Below, piece after piece: positions 57,741 through 64,000 of a stretch of 64,000 nucleotides of DNA. Positions within the stretch are counted from its first letter, which is position 1, and the number at the start of each line of letters is the position of its first letter. A program made the translations under genes and the position numbers. Source of the stretch: Chytridium lagenaria (taxonomy: Eukaryota; Chytridiomycota; Chytridiomycetes; Chytridiales; Chytridiaceae); the NCBI GenBank assembly GCA_025449115.1, contig JAHLKC010000003.1, forward strand, positions 547,371 through 611,370, in the 5' to 3' direction. Below the pieces are notes generated by a model. That model was given only the letters and a program-made list of their open reading frames with translations. It had not been told where the DNA came from and ran no database searches.

Positions 57741-59640
57741 ATGCAGGAACAAACCAAGTAAGTAATTTAATTATTTAATGATAATATATAAATTCGCACT
57801 ATTACAAACATTCATATTTATGAAATTCACTTAAAGAAAAACAAGTTTAAAAAGGAATAACATTACTAAAACGAAAATATAATAAGCATAAGTCTAATAA
57901 GTTACCCATTCTTAGGAATCCACATTTTGGGAGAAGATAATACCGTTCAGTCTGCGGCAGGACCATCAGAAGCTGTTGTTTCCAGTGACCCACCAACATC
58001 ATCCTGGACGATGAACGATGATTTAATGCAGGCTGTCGCTACTGTGATCGCAGAGATTACTGCCAACGATGACGCAACCTTTCCAGCTCCCTTAGCACTG
58101 AGCAGAGCGTGACAACAAATCCACCTGACGAAGAAGTGGCCATACAGCAGACACCTGACGTCCCGCTCCACTTGACCCGGTCTTGCCTGCTGTTGGTTCT
58201 GCTCAGCAAACGACTTCAGCTTTAGAACTCGTCGTCCATACTCAACAAGGTCCATCGGCTCCGATTCCGTCTCGGGTTCAAGCTCCTACTCCCGCGTCAA
58301 TGATTAATGAGGCTCGTGGTATTCTCAAGAACCTCAATGACACCTTCATGGACTCAAAGAATAACGCTGATATGACCCAACGATCGCATACGGAAAATAT
58401 AATCATTATATTGTTTGTCCTTCAGTAAGTGTTGTGATTAGATTTTTTGTCTTCTTTCTCACTCTAATTGTTACTTCTTAGCGATGTTCAAAGGCTGACA
58501 GAAAAGGATATAGAGGATCTCGTTGGCGCATCTTTGACGGATATATTACAAAACTTCAGGATGTCCGTTAAAACTCCGCAGAAGTGCATGCAATCCCTCC
58601 TAAAGACTTTGAATGTACTGGTGGATTTGAAACCGGTTTTTCTTGACGAAAGACTTAATGAATTTGAACGGTCTTCCTTTTCCCACAAAGTAGAGTAAGT
58701 AGAAACATACAGTGCTCAGAATATCAATAACGTTTTAAAAAGGATGTGCTCTCTCTACCTAAAAAATATGGCCAAAACGATATACAGTCAACGTGAGCAG
58801 CGGAGGCAAGCTTCAAGCATAATCGCAACGCGAAATACACTGAAGGATGATGCACTTCAAGTTATAACTCTGCTAAGGTCCTGGGCGAGGTTTGGAATAA
58901 GGTGAAAAAATCCTCTTCAGCAAAGATGGAACATTGTGGGTGCAACTTAGACTTTATGCTTAATATTCACACATTGTTAAAGTAATCACTGCATACACGG
59001 AGGATTGGCAAGTAACTGAGGAGAATAAAATAAGAAAGTCAGCCAGGGGTTAGTGTGTTTACATTAATCATCCTTGTTTTTTTAGTAATCATACATTTCT
59101 AACTCTTTTAGAAGCGCCATCACAAGGTCTTCCCACTCCTTTGGGTCATGTTCGACCCCCCACCGATCGCCGTAGGTCATTGCGTCGCAGAGAAAGTCCC
59201 TCTCAGCAAGCAAGCTCCAGTACCAGTCATCCACGACAACCTATAGTTCTTCGTCATCGACGGTCAACAAACGTGAGCTCATCTGCAGTTGGATAATGTC
59301 CCAGGCCCATCTGCACATGTTGGATCTACCCAAGTTCCAGCAGTTCATGATAGCACACAAAGTGGTGACAAACGTCAACAGAATGAAAGTGAAGTTCATG
59401 ATCGGAGGGTTAGAAGCAGAATAATTGGTATAGTGCCTTGACTTCACCATTATATCTTCATGTTATCCTAATTCGTTGCACAGATGTTCAGGAAAAAGAC
59501 AATGAAACACTTGCAGTGCAGCCTAGAGGTCAAGAAGAAGAAATACCTGCGGTTCTGGCAAGAGGTCCAGAAGAAGTGGGTAACTTGGAAACAGTTGCCT
59601 TAGAAGCTAGCTCAGATGCCGTCATGGCAGGTAAGTTAAT
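57741..59640 (+). CDS. Intron-containing hypothetical gene in the subtelomere
   Basis: A possible start MQEQTK at 57741 precedes a gtaagt donor. Exons: about 57920-58110 (GEDNTVQSAAGPSEAVVSSD), about 58115-58420 (MINEARGILKNLNDTFMDSK), 58483-58694 (DVQRLTEKDIEDLVGASLTD; TPQKCMQSLLKTLNVLVDLK), about 58740-58905 (KNMAKTIYSQREQRRQASSI) and 59110-59420 (basic, Ser/Arg-rich: PPTDRRRSLRRRESPSQQ), then an acidic exon near 59485-59630. Donors (gtaagt, gtaagtag) and acceptors support splicing. No family recognised. A subtelomeric lineage-specific gene is the simplest view. Confidence 0.45.
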
Positions 59641-59964
59641 GATTTATGCACTTTAAATTCACTCAAAAGAACCAGCATCGGACTCCATTTCACATAAATT
59701 TCGTGAAATCGCTGAAGAGACTTGGTTAAAATGCGGTGAGAACTTGTGTTGGAGCTTAAGTCTTGAATGGATGTTGATGGCAACCTCAAATATAAGTATG
59801 TACCCACACTGCACACAATTTCTTCCTCCAACTAATAACTTGTATTTTATCACTAAGTCCCTAGGGATATTTCTAATTTCTATCAAAATCTTCCACAACG
59901 TGAAGGTAAGACCTATTAACAATATCATTGGACTAACTAGTATAGTCGTTGAGAATCGATATGG

Positions 59965-60012
59965 TTATGGTTAGGGTTAGGGTAAGATTAGGGTTAGGGT
60001 TAGGGTTAGGGT
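59965..60012 (+). repeat. Interstitial telomeric repeats
   Basis: About seven TTAGGG-type units on the plus strand with one variant (TAAGATTAGGG). Degenerate units continue to about 60240 (GTTAGAGTTAGGG, GTTTTAGAGTTTGGG). Confidence 0.95.
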
Positions 60013-60804
60013 ACATAGGGGTCCCGAGGGGTTTTTTTTTGGTGACTTAGTAAGAAACGTCGTAATACCGTCACGATGCTGGAATGCTTTTTACCCGGTT
60101 AGAGTTAGGGTTAGGTGGGGAGGATTGTGGACTATGGTAAACCGATTAAGAACCTTCTTTGGTGGAAGTAAGGCTCAAGCTTAGGAGGAAGAGGGTTTTC
60201 TTAGGTTTTGGGTTTTAGAGTTTGGGTTTTAGAGTTAGGGTGGAAGGAGTTCTCTAAGTGTGGAAGGTGGCCAGGGTGTTTTGTTGGTCAGTCAAACAAA
60301 GGTTTATTGCCGCAGGACGTTTCGGGTTTGTGGACCCTCTTCAGCTACAAAACAGATATAAGAATAACGAACAAAACAACAAACTGCAAACCTTCAACAG
60401 TAAACGAGTAACCAAAAGGTGGAGATGATTACATTGGATGAAGAAGAGAAAACAAGTGCTATAAGACAGTATTTATAGCAAAAATAAAACCAAACTCAAA
60501 ATACAGTAAAGAAGAATCGATTAGAAATCATTTCAAAGCCCAACATGATTAGAAATGATTAAAAATGCTTAACAATCAAAAACTTATAACTAAGTGGAGG
60601 AATGCTTACAAATGATTAAAAATAATTTGTAATCTTAGAAAAAGTAAAAGATGAAAAGTAAACTAAACGAATCACGTGACTAACGCGTCCTGCACGCGTC
60701 AGACACGGTAACTGTAGACCCAAAGAATTAAAAACGCGTAAAAAAACGTGAAAAAACGCGTGAAGAAAAGAAATTTAAAGACTTGGAAAAAATTGGGAAA
60801 AGAT
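60013..60804 (-). other. Presumed 3' untranslated region of the Penelope-like element
   Basis: No ORF of interest. A/T-rich with ACGCGT motifs at 60688-60760. It lies between the element's stop codon and the telomeric repeats at 59965-60012. Confidence 0.45.
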
Positions 60805-63800
60805 TTAATCCGAGTCGACGACACCATTTCTACGTGAAGGTAGACGTTGGTGAGCGTATCCCATGTCGAGTAGAATGTTGTTGTATACTCTAGCCTCTTC
60901 TTCCATGATCGGGAGTTGAGGTGGTGGTGGGATGAGGGTGGTTGCGGCGGTTGTGGGCTGCAACAATTTGGTGTGGACGTGGTTGTACGTGTATTGGGGC
61001 GATGGGAACGCGTCCAATGGGCTCAGGTGGCGCGAAAATGATGTTGTCGCGTAAGAAATCGAAGGGGGAGTTGTGACTTTATCTTCCCTGATTCGAGTGA
61101 GCAATCGTCCTATGGAGAGGTTGGACCTTAGAGCTAAGAGAGTTCTTGGCGGTTCTCTTGGGTGGTAGGCTCTAGCAAGAAGTCCGGTGTTGTTTCTCAG
61201 AGTCGCGCCGATGGTGAGTTTGGCGACGTGGTATGTATTTCTGATGACAAAGGGAGTGATCTTTGTAGGGTTTTGTTCAGGTGGTTGGAGGAAAGTGGCG
61301 CGATCAGTGTAGAGGATAGAGGTAAAGATGGGGTTGAAATTGGTTGCTGTATCCACGTGCATTGAGTCGCTTTTTGAACAAATACCGTTGGGCGCGAAAG
61401 GAATCTTCATTTGACGAGTTTCTCACGTATCTGATGAGTTCTCCCTTGATGAAACCACGCTTCAAGCTAGCAGGATGGTGTGATGCTGCGGTGATGTACG
61501 CGTACTTGTTGAGTGGTTTTTGGTGACAGGTGAAGTGAAATCCTAGGTTGGTGTTGGGCGCGTCTTTAGGGACCAGTGATACGTTAAGGTCCAAGAATTC
61601 GGGAGGAGTGGGGTTTGACGTAGGTGACTTTAATCCGTTGGTGCCGAGTGTTGAATAGGTCGACAAGGTGGGAAAGTTCTGCGTCAGATTCCTTCCATGG
61701 AAAGATGGTGTCGTCGATGTAGCGACGGAAAAAGGGTAGCGTTGATAGGAGTGGTCCAAGTTCTTGATCCAAGTCGAAAAGACCAAAGCCAAAGAGATTT
61801 GCTACCACGACGGCCATGTTGGTGCCCATGGCCATGCCGACTACTTGTTTGTAGGTGATGTTGTTGAAGGAGAGGAGGTTGTAGTCGAAAACCCATTTAA
61901 TGAGCTGGTAAATGAACTCAGGGATGGGTTCCAAGCCAAGTTCAGGGTGATCCTGTATCCAAGTGCTGACGCGTCGGATCATGGCGATGGTGTGTTCGGC
62001 CTCCATGTTACCGTAGAAGTTGACGATGTCGATTGAGACAAGTTTGCTGCCAGCGGCCAGTTCTATGGTAGAAAGATCGTTGATGAGTGATCGTGAATCC
62101 TTCAAGACGGTAGGTAGTGCCATCATTATAGGTTTGAGGACCTCAGTAATGACTATTGACGCGTTGGTGGTAATCCAGTTGGTGGAGGCGACAATGGGGC
62201 GTAGTGACAAAAGTCTTAGAGAGGAACGATTGAATTCTCGTAGTTTGTGGATTTTGGGAAGAATGTAAATTTGGGGTACTTCTCTTTTATCCCAAAAGGT
62301 GGCTAGGAGGAATTTGCGGACTTGTTCGGTGGGAAGTTGGCTTGCGTATCTTCTAATGATGTAGGAGAGTTGACGAAATGCCATGTCGAAAAAGTGCCAT
62401 CGTTCTTCATGCGGTAGCTCAATGTATTCTTCTCCCTCGAGGTGGTTGGTGACTAGTTGGTTGTAATCTGGTGTTGAAGATGGTGAGTCCGAGGTTTTTG
62501 TCTGCTGGTCGGATGGTGAGTTCTGTTTTGTTGAACAGTCTTCTAGCGACGGTAAGGAATTGATCCCGTTGTGGTGGGTCCTTTTCCGTTAGTGTCCACG
62601 AGGTCTGAAGTTCCTTGCGGAGGGTTTGAAGGTATTGGGCGAGAGGGAGTTCCAGGATGGGTGGTGCAGTGCGGTTGGGGTTAGTTATGTGCAGGCGCGG
62701 AATGAAGGAAGGGTCAGGTTCTGTGTTTCGGTGAGTGAATTGAACCTGTGTGCGGTAGATGAAGAGGTTGATGGCCGCGTTAAACTCTGTTCTTAGCGTG
62801 TTGGATGGAAGCATCACGTGTTTCAGGCCGAGAGAGAGAAGGCGTTCTTCATCTGGTGTAAGCGTGGCGTCAGAAAAATTGAAGTAGTGTCGGTTAGGTA
62901 GTGCCGGTAGCGTGTCGTCAGTTTTGCTGGAGTTCCAAGAAATCCAGACGGCGGGTAGTCGTTTTGTGGCGATGGCGTTCTTCACTTTTTCTTCTGCTTT
63001 CCTTTTCCTTTTCCGGTTGTTTCCTGCTTTTTGCCTTTGGAGTTCTTCAGATTTCCTTTGGCGGCGTTCTGCTGTTTCTTCTGGGATTGGCCTGTGGGCT
63101 TTGTCCTCCGGCTCTTTGAAGGACCAGCTCCGTTTTTTGAGACGTTGCTGGCCAGGACTTGAAGTTTCTCGTCCAATGTTTCTGCTCCAGCGGCGGTGAA
63201 GAGTGCTTGTCCTTTCTTCTCCGATGCTTCCTTCTTCTTCCGTTGATGTTCAAGCTTCTTCTCTTTGACGCGGTCGTTATTCTTTTTTGTTGAAGTTGGC
63301 GGTTGGCAAAGTCGGCGAGGCGCTTGTTGTAGGAGTTGATGAAGAGGATGGTGCGAGGGTTTTCCGTCGAGTGTCTCCAGATGACTTCTTTAAAGACGTC
63401 CGGGGCCATTGGCGGTTCCGTTTCAGGGTCGCTGATCCAGGTGAGAATGCGTCCCTGTTGGAGTATTTCCAGTTCCTTGATGAGGGTGGAGTAGACGGTA
63501 GCGTATGTTCTATTCAAGCGGATGTACTGTGCAGTTTCTTTCGCGAGTAGGAGCTGAACCGTGTCTCTTTTGGCCCTTCGCAGGAATTCCACTTTGTCGT
63601 CTTCAGGAAGGGTGATTCCATGAAGTTTGATCTGAAGTCCAGGTGGGAACACGTCCGCGAGGTAGTCTTGGGCGAGTTTCTGGATGCGATCGTGGTGATT
63701 CCTCCTTGCTGAGAAAAGTCTGGCGGCCGAATCGCTGGCTTTCTCTATGAGTTTCTTCTCCGTGTCCAGCAGAGGTATGTTCTTGAATGCGTATTTGGCA

Positions 63801-63957
63801 AGTGCATGAAGGTGTCTTCATCGTTGATCGCGTTCAGCTCTGGGTGTGTAAGGACAAAGAAGAGGTGTTGGTTGTTCTCAATCAAGGCGTCGTAGTCGAG
63901 GGGCTCATCAAGAGGGTAGGGGAAGGTCACGGGTATGGGGGCAGGAACGTGATCCAT
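60805..63957 (-). CDS. Penelope-like retroelement reverse transcriptase, no GIY-YIG endonuclease recognised
   Basis: Met 63957 (MDHVPAPIPVTFPYPLDEPL) begins a long N-terminal region with a basic Lys-rich stretch near 63,000. PLE landmarks follow: FNFSDATLTPDEERLLSLGL, IRPADKNLGLTI, YILPKIHKL, LRPIVASTNW, VSIDIVNFYGNM (RT motif A), YKQVVGMAMGTNM (motif B) and RRYIDDTIF (motif C, YIDD). The linker RTLLALRSNLSIGRLL resembles the PLE thumb-to-linker signature. The C-terminal end at 60805 has no GIY-YIG or other nuclease motif. Frame changes occur near 63,780, 63,290, 62,985, 62,420, 61,600 and 61,400. Telomeric repeats lie 27 bp upstream of the start and about 800 bp downstream of the end. This fits the endonuclease-deficient, telomere-attaching PLE class (Athena/Coprina type, established knowledge). 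Confidence 0.82.
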
Positions 63958-63983
63958 GGTGTTGCTCGGGAGTCCACGGGATG

Positions 63984-63995
63984 GTTAGGGTTAGG
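63984..63995 (+). repeat. Telomeric repeat at the element's 5' side
   Basis: GGTTAGGGTTAGG next to the start of the Penelope-like element. The window ends here, so its full length is unknown. Confidence 0.85.
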
Positions 63996-64000
63996 TGGGA

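Noticed and set aside
61425..61460. CTGATGAG...GAAAC resembling a hammerhead ribozyme core near the Penelope-like element
   Set aside because: It lies inside the element's coding region on the opposite strand, and no stem II pairing is possible between the two core parts.

Overview
This is a eukaryotic nuclear contig, most likely from a zoosporic (chytrid-like) fungus. The evidence is dense short GT-AG introns (some about 40 nt), TTAGGG-type telomere repeats, a fungal Frizzled-like GPCR, a mitochondrial-type coproporphyrinogen oxidase, a Ty3/Gypsy chromovirus-type integrase and a Penelope-like reverse transcriptase. The assignment to a chytrid-like fungus is an inference.

Layout: 1-45.3 kb is a gene-rich chromosome arm. 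In order it holds: 3' part of an NPC1 sterol transporter (+); a membrane-anchored Q-rich protein (+); a coiled-coil protein (+); NSA1/WDR74 ribosome-biogenesis factor (-); a CAJ1/DJP1-type J protein (-); HEM13/CPOX (-); a gene built from three duplicated copies of an unknown exon/domain (+); small unknown genes; a universal stress protein (-); a very large GTPase-Sel1-TPR-SH3 protein (+); a USP-like protein whose active site looks degenerate (-); an acylaminoacyl peptidase (-); a four-TM plus coiled-coil protein (-); a Frizzled/cAMP-receptor-like GPCR (-); and an RNF14-type RBR ubiquitin ligase (-). These are mostly unrelated housekeeping and signalling genes with no operon-like logic.

45.35-52.4 kb is transposon territory. 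Two about 940-bp LTRs lie in opposite orientation. Beyond the right one is an integrase-chromodomain module, directly preceded by an APE/ExoIII-type endonuclease ORF, with no reverse transcriptase visible. 52.4-57.4 kb is subtelomeric satellite: composite repeats, ACGCGT arrays, interstitial telomere repeats, long palindromes, and thirteen tRNA-T-arm-like hairpins whose outer stems covary and whose orientation flips around 56.0-56.25 kb, just before an almost pure A/T island. 57.7-59.9 kb holds an unknown intron-containing gene. 59.96-64.0 kb holds a Penelope-like retroelement without a recognisable GIY-YIG endonuclease, bracketed by telomeric repeats. The TTAGGG strand runs rightwards, so the chromosome end is probably to the right.

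A caution applies throughout. Conserved proteins (NPC1, NSA1, CAJ1, HEM13, the integrase, the PLE) are repeatedly broken by single-base changes, many of them in short homopolymers. The simplest reading is uncorrected long-read indels rather than pseudogenes, so CDS spans below are gene-level spans and exon phases are approximate where stated.
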